This document shows, piece after piece, positions 1-18,498 of a DNA stretch of 64,000 nt. The DNA lies in the NCBI RefSeq assembly GCF_001649575.2, contig NC_051434.1, positions 9,302,412 through 9,366,411 of the forward strand. Direction: 5' to 3'. Each line of letters begins with the position of its first letter. Within the stretch, counting starts at the first letter, position 1. The translations under genes were made by a program, and so were the position numbers. The notes below the pieces were generated by a model. The model made no database searches. It was not told the DNA's origin and saw only the letters and a program-made list of their open reading frames with translations. The stretch is from Kryptolebias marmoratus (taxonomy: Eukaryota > Chordata > Actinopteri > Cyprinodontiformes > Rivulidae).

Positions 1-286
1 GTTACTAAACTAAAGTTTCAAAGTATAGATTTACAAACTAAAAAAAATCCAAGAGACCTGCGGGTCTAAGCAGTCAGAACCCAAGAATATATCTGCATAT
101 CTGCATTAAAATAATTTAAATCAGGTAGTCAACTGAATTGTTTAAGCTCTAATTAACTCATAGGTCACCTCATTTATCAGCGATCCTACAGAGGAATGAA
201 GAAGCTGACTAATTATTGTAAAATTTCTTTTAAAAAATGTGGTAGGTAAGTATAGCCATGAAGAAGGAAAAAGGTTAAACAAATTA

Positions 287-4841
<4,555 letters not shown>

Positions 4842-7800
4842 TGCGTGATTGGTCTGTGAGAAAACAGGGTCAGAGATAAGTAACAAGAAGAAATGGTTAT
4901 AAGAAAAGAATTAAATGTGAACCAATGTACCAACTACCTAAATTTATGTTTTCCTAAACATTTTGTTTGCATTTTTAACTCCATCTTGGCATCTTATCAT
5001 CAGAAAACAACTCGTTTTGTGCAAGTCTGATTGCTGCAAAACTGCAAGACAATCAACCATGCATAAAATCACCATGTAGGGTTGTCAGAGTGCTAATAAA
5101 TAGTAAATATTGCTTGTGTCAGTTTTGAAGCTATGGTACATGACACTGAATATTTATGACAACTTGTGTCAAATCTGCTACAGGCTTCAGTCAGTTCTTA
5201 AATAAAAACATGAAATGATTAAATGATATTCTGTGTATTTATTTTTTGCATAAATATCTGTCAGAACCAACTGTCTGGTGGCTTACGTGACTGAGAGCAC
5301 AGAAGATGAAAAGGGGTTAAAAATACATATCATGAAGCACATTGGATTGAACTGAATTAATATTTTAACGCCTGAATGGTAAAAAGTCATAGTTTTATTG
5401 AAACTCATTGATGAGTGTGTCCAGATGACATCACAAACCCAAAGTGCATTGCTCTATAATGTAAAATATGCTATAAAATTCAAATATTTCTAAGTAATCA
5501 AAACATTTGAATTTATTTTTTTCATTTGTTTTAACAGGAGAGTGTAAAAGGCCATGAAGCTCTTCAGTATCATGTCCAGAACAGATATATAATTTACTGT
5601 ATTAAGTACAATTCACTAAATTATTGTCACTTTCTCAGAATATACTGCACTTTGAGGACGTAGCAGGTAATTCTCTATCGACTGGAATCCTTTTATCCCG
5701 TTTTCACGAGTTAATTATCGGTTCAGTCGAAGTTCGTCTCAGAGCTTTGCAGCCACGGCTTCGGCCACATAAAGAGAAGGAAACGCAGCAAAGAGGACGA
5801 CAGAACGCAGACTATAAGCAATATTAGCAATGTATCTGCAAGGCAAAGCTCAAGCCAGAGAACAATACCAACACGAACGAACAGACACAAACAAGCGACT
5901 GGCAGTCAGAAAAACCCGTAATCACCTCCAGATGGAAAACTTTATGTAGCTGAGGTCAGTGAAAAAAAGACACAAAAACTCAGCGAGAGCTATAGCACAA
6001 GTAAGACCCACACTCCAGTGAGTCATGGAGAAACCCATGGCTTTAGTCTGACTTTAGGCTAGCACAAACTCTGCAGCGTGATTATGGATCTATAAAAGTA
6101 TGAGCAACTATTTTTAGGAAATCTCGGCTGACGCGTTCCCTGTATGTCTAAGGAGCAGGCTGATGTACAGCAGCGTGAGGAGCAAAGGAATTCAGTTCGA
6201 ACTTCTTTATTTTCATTTCTACATGTTTGAAAAAAAGGGATCGATGACTGATGCAAACATAAAAAAACATAAATGTCTGCGAGCTGTTTTTCTCAGATTA
6301 TCCAGCTATTCCGACGCTCTTTTTGTACAGGCAATTTGGGGCACAGTGTAAATTTATTTCCTCCTCCTTCCTCTACAAGTTAAGCTGTTCCCTCCTTTAG
6401 GCAGCAGGCTCTTATTTTAGGTGCACACCGTATAGCCGTTGTCATAAAACAGCAATAAAAAGTGGAATAAACCATGTTGAAAAACAAAATGTGGCACTTA
6501 TAGGCAAACAGCGTTTTTAGATCAAGTTCTTTAATAAAACTTTCTATTTCTTTTGTTTTTTTAAGCTGGAAGCAAGCGTGCAGGAGCTCAGTTGGTGCCT
6601 TATGTCACTGATTCATCAAAAAAAATTGTTTTTTTAATCTAAAAATGTGTCCTGTGTTATTCACTGCAGTTTCTATTTTTGTCCGTGAATGATCTGCTGG
6701 GGTATTTTTATTTTTTTAGAAGTTGCACATTACCCCGAGGAGCTGTTTTATCCTCTTTTTTTTTCAACAAAGAAACAAGACACCCTGTCATCCTCTGATT
6801 TCTTCACTCCCAAAGCCTGTAAGTAGGCTACTCTCCAGGTTCTATTCTGAATCCCAGCTAATTGTTTGGTATCCATGGAAACAACTCCAAGGGCTTCTAC
6901 TTGAAGTGTAAAAGATATTGACACGGCAAAAGAAGACAGAAAATACACCGAGCAGCGTTCTGCGCAGCACTGCGTTTTCTGCGACCCGACGTGACGAGCG
7001 GAGTAATCAGACGCATCAGCTGGCAACAAGTGGGGAATCTTCCTCAGCTGGAGGAAATGTTTCAGGTTTCCTGTTTGGTGTGTCATGCGGCGCTGAATCA
7101 TAACACATCAAATCGATTCCGTGACCCTGCAGAGACGTATCCACCGTCTTTCCACCTGCCACAAAAAACAGCCGCTTGCAACAATACGAGAGGAAGGGGA
7201 TGTAAGTAAACGTGACATGTTAGAACACATGGATTTGTTCAGTTGGGCCATTCTGAATGTAAATTGCTCTCAAGACGGAGCGTGTGGGTGGCAACAGCCT
7301 CTAGCTAACTGTGATACAGAGAGAGAAAGACAGAAAGAGAAAGACTGTGAGTGGGTGTTATAGAAACATACTCAACCTTTAGTACGGCTATTAATATAGG
7401 ATTGAAAACTTTGCAATCTTAAATGCTTAATTTTCTCTTTTTTTTACAAGATCTTTGTTTTTCCTGTGAAGAAAAATTAAAAACAACCACAGAGTTCTAG
7501 CGTGTCATCTCTCAGTCTAAAGCCAGCATCTCTCAGCGGGCTGCGGCTGCAGGCCTGGAGCTGATCCATGAGCGAGTCTCCGAAATGTCTCAAAACGTTC
7601 GCAGGGCTTCCCAGTTACAAACTTGTACGCCACTGAACACAATTTTGCAAGCTGTGCGCAAGATAATAAGCTGTGATTTTCAAAACCTGGCCGAGCAAAA
7701 CGAGGCCTCATGGCTCAGTGAGACTCCAAAGGAAAATTTCCCTTTTTTCCTCACAATTTTGAGCCACCAACTAGTCTCTAACAGTCGCAGCCCAGTGATT

Positions 7801-8952
7801 ATTCCATTAACCTGTTAAACAACAGATTACTTGGCTTTGTTGGCTGTTAAAAAGGCATAATATTGGTAAACATAAAGATAATTGTTCACATTTATACTTT
7901 ACTGGCAAATGAAACCTCGAGCCAAGACATCAAACTGTTCGCTGACAAAAACATGCCTCTGGTTCATTCTAAAGGATGGAGTTGAATACATATTTGTAAA
8001 AAATTAAAATGCCAATAACTATGACTTGCAACCTAAAGTGCATACAGATTGTTTGTTAATGGTCTTGTGCTGTCACCAGTAAATCTATGTGGTTCATTGA
8101 CTAAACAGGGTGCAAAAAGCACCTGAAAGGTAAAAATCTTACACTTGAGTCACACTGACAGCATTTATTTATTTTTGCCAATCTTGATTAAATGGGAACG
8201 TCTTTTCGACATCAATGACTCAGTCCAAATGAGCCCACTTCCAGCCTAGATGTCTACAGGCATCATTTCTGCAACACTTTTCTAAATCATCTGACAACAA
8301 AGGGCCTTGTACAAAATTCTGTAGCATTTAAAAAAAACATATACTCCTCAGAAGCAAAGCAAATGACTTCCATCAAAATGTGCATTCTGAACATTTGTCT
8401 TTGATTTTAAAGCACCCAAGATGAGATTTTTCCAACAGTATCAGCAGAGAAATGTGGGAAACTTAACGACAACAATAGGTAAGTTAGTACCTGTTCGTTG
8501 GCTTGCAAAGGCACTTGACGAAAAAAAGCAAGGCCCACGATTCAATGTGAAAAAGTTTTCACACATATTACACAAGCCGTTACCAGTCTCCCACAGTTTC
8601 ATTTGTTCCGAATATTATTAAGGAGTTTGTGTTCTCTGGAGAGCACAACTAACTCTAAAAAAAAATGAAATTACGGCCCAAATTCCCACAGACGATACAA
8701 ACGGAGCAATATATGCATGTTTCAGTGAGGTGGGGTGATAATAGACACAGTGCTTGTTGGAAGCAAGGAAATAGTTAAAGCAGTGAAACAAAGTCACTAC
8801 AAGTATAAAATGACTTACTTCTTATCCTTGCACCGATTACAAATCACACTAATATTGGCGCTTTAGTCATTTAGGTTGTTTCAATACAAGAACAACAAAA
8901 CAATGCATTTATTCATTTGTTTTCATTTCTAACCAGTGGGAGCTAAACTTAC
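4842..8952 (-). other. Putative syngap1 intron or upstream region
   Basis: No convincing exon is visible in this 4.1 kb. It is AT-rich, with scattered short open frames that lack splice support. An RFX-like motif lies at 6869. If the exon at 8953-9065 is real, this is an intron; otherwise it is 5' flank. Confidence 0.4.
6869..6882 (+). promoter_or_regulatory. RFX-type X-box-like motif
   Basis: GTATCCATGGAAAC is one mismatch from the RFX consensus GTTNCCATGGNAAC. It is the second such motif upstream of or within syngap1. Confidence 0.25.
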
Positions 8953-9065
8953 AGAGTAAGTTCATTGTGGCTGTCCGTAATGTTGATGTTGCACTCCAGT
9001 TTGATGAGACAGTGTTTCCAGTAGCGGATCGCGCTCAGGATCTTGTTATGACTGGTCTGCAGCAT
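8953..9065 (-). CDS. Candidate upstream exon of syngap1 (unrecognised sequence)
   Basis: On the minus strand a strong donor (CTCT|gtaagt) at 8952 and an acceptor (ttgttgtcag|ATG) at 9066 bound 113 open bases reading MLQTSHNKILSAIRYWKHC followed by LIKLECNINITDSHNELT. The exon ends with two bases of a codon, and the next exon at 4841 begins with one, so it joins in frame to the syngap1 exons. The same frame stays open upstream to an alternative acceptor (ccctgcag) at 9103, which would add VCESLEALCCQ. I do not recognise the peptide, and it does not resemble the mammalian SYNGAP1 N-terminus as I know it. It could be an alternative first coding exon (the ATG sits exactly at the acceptor), an internal exon, or a chance match, since phase agreement alone has odds of one in three. 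Confidence 0.42.
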
Positions 9066-10657
9066 CTGACAACAAAGAGCCTCCAGTGACTCACAGACAG
9101 GCCTGCAGGGCCAGATGTCACATTCATGTCATATGGAAGTCCCTGTAATTGCCATATTCCAGCTAGTAAATACAGATCATGATGACAACAAACCGGCAAT
9201 TATGGAATGGGAATTTGCGCCTTTTCAGCCAATAAACAAGTGAAGAAGAGAACATCACCAGTGCTGCTCTGATCCGTCTTTACACCCAGAATTAGCAGGA
9301 GTCAAAATTTAATCCATTTAAATGAAAGTTTATAACGCTTTGAACAAATCTTTGGTGAAATAAATTCATAATGAAGTTATTCTGGACTATAATAAACACC
9401 TGGTAGCATTTTACTTTTAAAAGTGATTGCAGCAAGACAAATATGGCGTCCATACAATAAACCCAACTTTAACTGTACAATGCATGAGTGGTTTTCACAC
9501 TCAGTTTGGAAAACAACAGGTAGTTTACAGTCTGACAGTCCTCCCTTTATCACACAAATGTACTTTCTCCAGATGCCAGAATCTGCATAACAGCTCAGAA
9601 TCCTTTTTGATTTTTTTAAGTAATTCCTGAGAATGATGATGAAGTGATTTTGATGAGGATCGCCACCGACACCCGCCTCTGCTGTCTGCTGACAAATTTT
9701 TCATCCGAGATTCGACGGATAAACCGCCTACTGGTGAACAGACCTTCTCCCTCCCTGTCCGTTATCCCGCCGACATCTGGTGCTGCAAAGCTGGCAGGAC
9801 ATGCTCACTAATAAACTGTCTTGTACGATTAGTTTTCTATAGGTAACATAGATCACTGCTGTTAAGTGATGGAAAGTTTCTGTATGTTGCAAATTTTAGG
9901 GATTTAATATCTAACCTGTTTGATGTTGGTTAAACTTGGCTGTTTTTACTGATTATGGTTCATTTGAGCTGAGAGAAATCTGCCAACCAGCTCCCTCATT
10001 TGACACACCTGCAATGTTTCAAAAATACAGAATTTTACTAATTTTGTAAGAATTTGAGACCCAATGTTGCATATCTGGTATAGCTGTTTTAATTATTCAT
10101 GTTTGGCTGGGTAAGTGTGTTTTTGTCTGATGTGACATCCTAGAGCACAAATTTTAGGCTTCTGCACAAAAATTCAGAAGCATTTTTTTAATAAACTGAA
10201 GATTTGTTGAATGCATTGTTACATGTTTGTTAAAAGGATCCTTTCTTCTAGATTCATATATTTCTCTTGTTACTTCAAATAATGAAGACGTGACACTAAT
10301 TTCAGTGTGCATTCAGTGTAATTTCATTTTTTGCATCTAAAACCATAAGTAGTTCTTATTCCTATTTAACAGTTTTCATTTTTATTTGGTTCAAAGCTTT
10401 AAGATTAGTCATTCTTGTAGCTTTTTGCTGTTTTGCAGCACTTTAGCTTTTCATTCAGGGTTTGTAAAAAATTAAAGGTTAGCTTTTATTGTTATCTTGG
10501 GAAAAAACAGCCGGTTCCAGATGTAACAAAAGTGCAAAGCAGGAAACTTCCTTTCCCCTTTTTACGTTCTTAGCCGAATGATTCAGAACTCACAAAAGTA
10601 ATCAATTAAAATGCTTCTGCAACGCTTTACAAATATCAAACTTCAGCAGCAATGCAA

Positions 10658-10997
10658 TCTATCCGGTTTTTATAAGAGGGGTTCTGTGAAAAGGTTATGC
10701 GTAATTCTTTTACTTGTTGTAGACAGATGAGCGGACAGACTGTCCGAGTGTGGACTGATGTCATCTTAAAACAACTCCAGCCTCAATAAATTTAGTTTTA
10801 TAACTCTTTACAGGGCCTTCCCTTTCACATTACTTAGTTATTTACGAACCATTAGCTCATCAATCCAGTCATAAATAAACTCTATTTCTCCAAACTGAGG
10901 TTGTTAGAAGAGCTATGCACAGCAGGTAAGATATTAATAGTTTATGACCTTTCCACAGAACCCTACTTCAAAAAAATCAGAACTATCCCTTTCAATT
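10658..10997. mobile_element. Long-inverted-repeat nonautonomous element, short copy
   Basis: The left arm carries 'gaggggttctgtgaaaaggt' and 'ttacttgttgtagacag'. The right arm carries 'cagcaggtaagatattaata' and 'cctttccacagaaccctact', ending in CTATCCC. The arms are approximate reverse complements and match the ends of the copies at 12532 and 18499. There is no coding capacity. Confidence 0.6.
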
Positions 10998-12383
10998 ATT
11001 CTTTAACAAGGACGTTTAATAAAAATGCAATGCAGTTCTCAGCTAAACAGAATGAACTCTGTAACAAAGACATGTCAGCATACAAATTACAACTAAGTTA
11101 GAAAAATGTTGAAAATTTCAAGCATCTGGCTACACTCTAGAGTCTAAAAAAATACTTGGAAAAGTCATTTATTTGGTGCAGCTTCACTATAAAATTCATA
11201 TTTGGGAAGCAAGATGACATACTGTTGTGCTATCAAACTAAAATGAATTGAACTGAAATGGGGGAAAAAAGAGTGGTTGGCATAATTAAACTATTTTAGC
11301 TGAAAATTAAAGCCTGCAGAAGAAAATAATGAATTTGCGTGTGAAATTTAATTATGATCAATTAATGCTTCACTCTAAGACTAAGCTTTTAACCCTCGAC
11401 GAAAAAAAAGGACCTATAACACGAGGCAAGTGAGAATAATATTGTCATTTCATGTATAATCCTCATCACCTGTGGTCACAAAGCCAACCAGCTTTACTGA
11501 ATAACTCCGCAAAAATTGTGCAAATCTGAGCCGAAAGTTAAGGCCATTTTTATTAACAGTGAGCTGTCGAGACAATCAGCATGACTGACAGGAGAAAAAC
11601 CTCGTCGCATCAATTTCGTGGCTCTTTGACAGGCCGGCAGCAACACCCCAGGAGGTTTGGCACGGTTTAAGCATGAGCTGTGATTTACAAAACACAGAAT
11701 GACATCGGAGATGCCAATTGCAAAGCGACGCTGCAGCCGTGTAGAGACTGAAATAGAAAGCGATCGCATTGTGTAGAGTCTGATGCTGTTAAATTCAGTT
11801 CATAAAGCAAACAACAGGGCTCTTTGGCAGAGTTTACAGACCTTTTTGACCCGAACATATGCATTTGCACTGAGGAGATAATGGCACTAACAACATAATT
11901 ATTCCTAATCTGAAGATGTTGGCATTAAATAGATGCTCGGAACGAGAAAAGTTGTGCTTGTGACTGGATTTAGAGCCACTGTGATGCTATGTTTAGAAGC
12001 ACCACCGTAATGAGGTAGATGTAAACTGCGCAGAGGAGGCAGAGCTGCAGGATTTAAACGAAGAGGTGGATGGAGGGGTTGAGGGAGAAGGGGCAGTGTG
12101 GGTGTGAGGGAGGGATCCATGGGAAACAACCTGCAATCAGCTCGAAACCTGACAAATACTTTCAGAGAATCCGATGGAGAAACATGCGAGTGACTCCCAG
12201 CATCGTGTGTGTGTGTGTATAAATATATATATATATTTATATATACCTCTGGAAGGAGGGAGGCACGAAAACAAAAACGTAAATAAAACAACCTGATGTT
12301 GCTTTCCGTCACGTGTGTTTTCCAACATTCCTGTCTTTCTGCTCCGCCTGTGTGTGAAAACTAGCCAACGGGACTGTGGCCTA

Positions 12384-12397
12384 GTTACCATGGTAAC
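12384..12397. promoter_or_regulatory. Perfect palindromic RFX X-box motif
   Basis: GTTACCATGGTAAC is a perfect 14-bp palindrome and an exact match to the RFX X-box consensus GTTNCCATGGNAAC. It lies in an otherwise featureless part of the putative syngap1 upstream region, 148 bp from a transposon end. Binding is inferred from the motif alone. Confidence 0.5.
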
Positions 12398-12531
12398 GTG
12401 TTCACAGCTTGTGCGCTGCTCTCCATCAAACTCTCTTCGTTTTCTACTAATGTATTTAGAAGCATTATTGCTGCGCTTCTAAGTGTGCAGATCCAAATTA
12501 AAGAGCTAGGACTGAAGTTCTAGAGGTTAAC

Positions 12532-13424
12532 GGGATAGTTCGGATCTTTTGGAGGTAGGTTCTGTGGAAACATTATGAATAATCATTATCATACCTGTTG
12601 CCAAGACTACACTGCTATGTGTATTTCATTTATACCCAGTGGGTGGCGATAATGTTCACATTAACAACATATCAAAATACAAATATATATGTATTCTGAG
12701 CAAGGCTGAAGATTCTGCTGAAACACCAGTGGCTTGTTTTTTACCATCATTTCCAATTTTACTTTCAGTTAATAACATTTTCAGCACACAATCAAATTTT
12801 ATTGCTGAATGGATCAGGATTTTAAAAAATGCCAGATGTTTTTTGTTATTTTTTTAACTGTAAACAGTTTTTGTGGGGTTTTTTAAGAGCACAAAGTGAC
12901 AAAAAAAAAGCCACGTCTTCATTTCTCAAAAGCTTTTTACTTTAAGTCTACATGAATAAACACAAAAAAGGGGGGTTAAAAATTTCCTTTTTGGAAAGTG
13001 TTTTTTAAAACTTCAGTCCTTCTCACCAAAAATTGTCATCTGTATGTGAATAAGTTGTGCAAACAAGGCACAAAAATGTCTGTTTTGAAAAATATCTACA
13101 TTAGTGTTGACAGAATCCAAGACTAAAGCCAATTTAGATTAAATTTTATGGTTAAAATAACAAACAGTAGCAGCAGAAGCAGCCAGCTGTAGCACTTTCA
13201 TTAAAGCCTGGAGCACTTCCAGGAGGAAAATGGTAATATTTTGGTGAGTAACTGTGTAATAAAAAAAATCCACATCAGTGTAGACATTTTTTAAAAATAG
13301 CACAAACTTGAACTATTAAATTTTTAAGACTGGAGTTGTTTTAGGACTGCATCTACAACAGGTAAGATATTAATTGTTAATAACCTTTCCACAGAACCCC
13401 ACTTCAAAGGATCTGCACTATCCC
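12532..13424. mobile_element. Long-inverted-repeat nonautonomous element, 0.9 kb copy
   Basis: The left end GGGATAGTTCGGATCTTTTG with 'aggttctgtggaaac' mirrors the right end, which reads 'aacctttccacagaacccca' and then ACTATCCC. The terminal repeats run about 70 bp at roughly 80 percent identity by eye. The interior is noncoding. The left flank is TTAA and the right is TTGA, which could be a decayed TTAA target duplication of piggyBac type; this is not certain. Confidence 0.6.
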
Positions 13425-16400
13425 TTGAAGTGGTGATTTTAAATGCTCGTGTTTCCCGTGTAGAGGTGCATGCAGTTTCAACAAAATATGCCTAACTCTC
13501 CACTTAGAATTTCCCTACAGTACCCATAAGCTGCAGAGCATGTTTGTGTAGTTCTAACGTTTGAAATAAAACAACAGCTTCCCGTGCAAACTGTCAATGA
13601 TTTCCCTAGTTCCTGGTGGTAATAGAAAATGCTGGTTTCATCTGGGGAAAAGGAAAAAAAGAAAAACCTGGCAGGTATCAAAGCTGGTGTAAAAGGCAAA
13701 TGACGCCATCAAACCGAGAGGATGTCAAAATAAAACATTTGGAGTGTGACAATGCGAGGCTCAGAGGATGAGCCATGTTTCAGTGGAGGATAAAAAAAAG
13801 AAATCCACGATATGCCGAGGTATTTTTGTCGGTGCTGCTGAAAAGGACTGAAAAGCCATGACAGAAATAAAGCAGAACTGAGACGAGAGTGCATTTTGAA
13901 AAACCTATTCACTGACCATTGAAAACAGAGGAGAACAGCAGCCTAACATTTAAAGACATAGATAACAGAGAAAAACCTCGGCGGGCCACAGCAGACTGGA
14001 GACGAGACCGAGAAGCCACACAAAAAAATGCTGACAGTGAAGAGTTGGTTCTTAGCTAGACTGACTCACTTGGCGTTAAAACTCCAGGTCCACCACAGCA
14101 AACCTCCGCTTGACCAACCAAGCCAAACTGACCCTGATGCGGCAGCCACGTCTTTGACGATGTGTCCATGCAGCTATATGGCACAGACACAAGTAGAGTT
14201 TTGTGGGGTTTAGTTCTTGACACTCGTAAACCAACAACAGCAAGAATACACAGAGTGTGACCAAAATCTGAAAACAAAAGCTGGGTAATCACAGAGATGG
14301 TCATTTTCTGTTAAATAGTTATGAACCTCATCAGCCACAGAGAACAGAGTAAGCAGATGTCTTCGTCCAGTCAAACGAGGGGCCTGCTTTTAGCATTTTT
14401 CAGGCTTATAAAACAACTTTTTCCCAAAAACAATACACTGGTGTGAAAGAATGCTACAATAGCTAACATTAAACCTTCCGCGTGAAACCATTTATGTAGT
14501 TTGTCGCTGTTTTCCAAACCGAACAACGTCCATTTTACGACACAAATACGTGTGCTGAGCATGGACCCCCTGAAACGGACTGTGTTCATGCTGATGGTGC
14601 TGAATGTGTCAGTCCAACGGTGGCTGAGTAAACCTGACTGACTAGATAAGCCGCTCAGGATATATACACTCAGAGCGCATGTTCGCCTGAGAATGTGACG
14701 TGGTTCGACTAAGAAAACAGCGACAAGCTAAACAGATGGTGTCACGCAAAAGTGTAGAGGTTTAACTAATGTAGTATTCTTTCAGAGTGGTGTGTCCTTT
14801 TTGAGAAAAAGCGTTGTTTCATAGTCTGAAAAATGATTTTAAAAACTGGCACTGGTTTAGCCAGCCATTAGTTTAGCCTGGATGAAGACTTTTGGCCTTT
14901 TCTCCATACTCTGTGCTCTATGACTGATAAGGTACAAATTATTGGTAACTACTCGACAGACCATCAGTTCAAAATGATCAGACTATTCGATTAAAAAAAA
15001 TGTGCTTATGAGGATAGAAAATAAGTTTCAGGCGGAACATTTTTCTTCCAATTAGACGGTTAAGAGCATCCTGTAAATTCTCATCAGGGGCTGACCTCGG
15101 GAATAAACAAATGTTTAGTCAGGAGCACAAACACACTCATACAACATAATGTTTTGGTGCAGGAGGTTCGTCTACATGCAGCTTATTGTAGTTGCCCTTT
15201 ATGGAGTTCCAAGCTAAATGTCACAATGCTACTCAACCACAAGCTGCTACCATGATTAATTGATAAGCTTTCCGACAGACAAATCAGCATTTCGAGTCAA
15301 GCCGTGTTTGTGTGTGGTAAAAACACTCCACTTTAAATGGAAAATGGTTCAGTTTCCTGCTGGTGAATATCTAAAATAAGATATCTGTCTCCCGCCTCTG
15401 TGATAAATTGGTGAACATGCTAATGGCAGTAAATGGGAGGTCTGTTCCTTATCTAATGGTGTGTGCAAAATGCAGGTTTCAAATTGCTGAACTGAGGTCA
15501 GTAAACGTGTTTCGTCGGACCGAAACTGTCTCCCAGAATAGATGTTACCCAAATCCAAATGTTTTTAGGCGAGCGCCAAAAAACTTTCCACTGACAGAAA
15601 AGGTTCTCAAATTCTCTACAGTGAAGGTCAAACATCTGAAACAAAGAAAGGAAAAAAAAGATCTGAGTGAAGGTGGATTATATTTTTCCTTTCAGCTCCT
15701 TGGTGAACGTAGAAAAAGTCAAGTATTAGTTTCTATTTTGGAGTTATTGGAAAAAGCGAAGCAATATGTGGCATTTATTTCCAAAGTAAGCATTTAACTG
15801 TAACAGGGGGGGCTAAGAAAGATCACAAATTAGAAAAAAGAAAAGTTGTAATTGTTGCATTTATCCTAAATTTAAGTTTTCAACTGATTTAAATTCAGAA
15901 TAACTCCTGTTTTGTCTCACCAACTTCATTCAGTTGTTAACAAACATCCATTTCTGCATTTTATGCCTGCAACACATTCTAAAAAAAACTACGACAGGAG
16001 CAATTTAGGACTAGTAATGAGGTGGAAATACAGAAATATGGTATTTAAAACAAATATATTTGTACTTTAATACGAAGTATGCAAAAGCAAAAGTGACCAG
16101 AGGAACTTTACTCTGTCTCTAAAGATAGAATCTCACTGGGAAGTATTTTAAGTGGCCATTTTTTTTTTAATTATGGCTTTTTTGTGCACAGCTTGTAAAA
16201 TTGTATTCAAAGTCATGCACAATATTATCATCCACATCATCCTCACAGTGACCTGCTTTGTACCCACCTTAGCAGGAGTTTGAGATTTAATCTACTGAAG
16301 CACACTTTTGAGATGAAGAGATTTGACCAGTTCTTTTAATAATTCTTACGTATCACTGGCACGAATTTTCGATCTGAGCAGGTTTTCAGAGGGGAGCTCA

Positions 16401-18498
16401 CACGCAGGAGTCAAAATACAGTTCTAGCGCTCTCGAGACGTGTTAGGGGCGCCTGCAACAAAATCAAGGGGGGGTTTCAAGAACATTTGTTGCGCAAATC
16501 TTTTGAACATGTTCAAAATTAAAGATCCAAGACTGCAAGCCTCCGGGACTCAAATGTCATCAAATCAATCAGTATCCCACATCTTTCTTTAAAGAAAACC
16601 CAAAGCGGGACCCTTTCAGGCAGCAACGAGGAAAAGCTTTGTCATCTTAATTTGTTTTCTTTTTACAATGCGCTGCAGGGCGGAAACGCATGAATAAATG
16701 TATATAAACGAAGTAATAAAAGTGCTGAGAAAATTCATGAAAGTAAACATGAAATAGGTTGGGTTTTCTCTACATGCTGTCTGCACAAAATAAATGTGAA
16801 AAAATAGTCAAGATTAATGTAAAAATCTCTACTTTTCTATGTTTTGTTGGCCAGTTCTTGTGACCACAAAGGATTTTATTTCTATGGAAAACTGCACTTA
16901 TTAGTACCTTCCTTCTTTTCTCTGAGGGCCTGTTTTATGTCTACGTGAAGTAAATCGGCCTTTACACTTCGCCAAGAATCCTCTTTTCCAAATTCTGAGC
17001 ACTTCCCCCTCTGTGAAGTACTTCCGCCCATGAACGGTTTACACTTCTTTAAAGATAAAACGCAAATTTATGTGTGGCAGTTCAACACGTTTAAGAGCCT
17101 CCTTTCCAACTCAGTTTGCATTCTTTTTTTGAAGCTCCTGCACACTTTCTGCACCTTTAAAAAAAGAAAGGTTGTTTTTTTGTTGTTTTTTTTCTGTACC
17201 AACGTGTTAGAGGAAGTGCAGGCGTCTGCGTGGAGCATTTTTAAACACCCCACTGATATCCTGATGACAAAATTTACATCAAACAAACCTTAACAGCCCC
17301 CATGTGTTGGAGGAGATAAATAAGAGGAGAGGGCTTTCTCTGTAAGCGAGAAAAAGGCACAATGGCAGCATTTTTTGGGAGGAAAATAGGAGGCTGGGAA
17401 TGGTAAAGGATTACTGGTGAGATAAAAAAAAGGAAGAATATGGAGGAGAAATTATGGCCTAGAGCAAAAGAAAACATTTTGAAGAAACTCAGCTCATTGG
17501 AGCAGGTTTCTCCCTGTTTTTTGTTTTTTTTTTAGAGAAGATTCAACCAGACTGACAAAGCCTTTCTGTCCTTGGCAGGAAGATAAAGGCCCATCCATGC
17601 GTCGCACTGACAATGGCTAAAGAACGGGAGAATTATGATGGAAACTTGGTGCTGGAGGAGACTCAGCTGTCAAACAGTCAGACTCCCAGCTGACAACTGT
17701 CACAGCGTGGCACGGCGTCCAGATTCTCAGCCATTTGCGACAAATCGAGAGAAATTAATTTATGTCAGTGATTCATGCCTTATTTTTTATTATTTATTTT
17801 GGTAAAAGCAACAAAATAACTCCACGAAGAGATGCATGAGACACGGATAGTTGTTTTATCTGGAGGAGGATGAGGAAATCCGGCGATGGGGGGAATGAGT
17901 CAGAGCGAGCCGGACTTGTCTTCTTCCATCAGCCTCAGACATTTCATTACCAGATGCACTTTTTTCTGCACTGCATTGTTTTGGTGCTTTTTTTTGGTTC
18001 AGATGGAAAAGCCCACTGTGTGCAATAACTGCTACATAATGGGGCACGAAGAAAGCGGCCGTGCACAGAGCCCAAACATTAACTAAATCTAATGGCAGCT
18101 GAGATGAGGGAACACTGTCACAGCAATGAATAAATAATTCACTGCCTGTATATTCTGTGAGAAAATACATCTGGTGAAGCAACTGTTAGAAAAAGGGCTG
18201 CTTTTTTTTCTCCACCAAATTGCTAGAAATGCGAACTTATTACTGTCAAAAACTAAAATAAATTAGCAAAATCCAATTTTCTCCTTTGTCTTGGCACAGG
18301 TAAATTACAGAATCAGCTCTTTGATGGATAATCCAGCTGTCAGAACCCCCCTGTGGTCTGTGCAGGTGTCTGTGTGCACAGACAGCTAATTAGCAAACTC
18401 CAGGTATCGGCCGAACAGCATGAATGTCTGAGTGACGAGAAGCAGCTGATTGCTGCCAAACGAGACTTTGCAGTGACTTCACCTGAAGACAGAGGGCA

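Noticed and set aside
12640..12653. CTCF-like CCAGTGGGTGGCGA
   Set aside because: It has a mismatch at a core position and lies inside a transposon; too weak to list as a site.
15408..15797. 129-codon plus-strand open frame
   Set aside because: Low-complexity, no domain, no splice or promoter context; consistent with chance in an AT-rich spacer.
17856..18182. 108-codon minus-strand open frame
   Set aside because: No recognisable domain and no conserved splice context; the composition looks like noncoding DNA.
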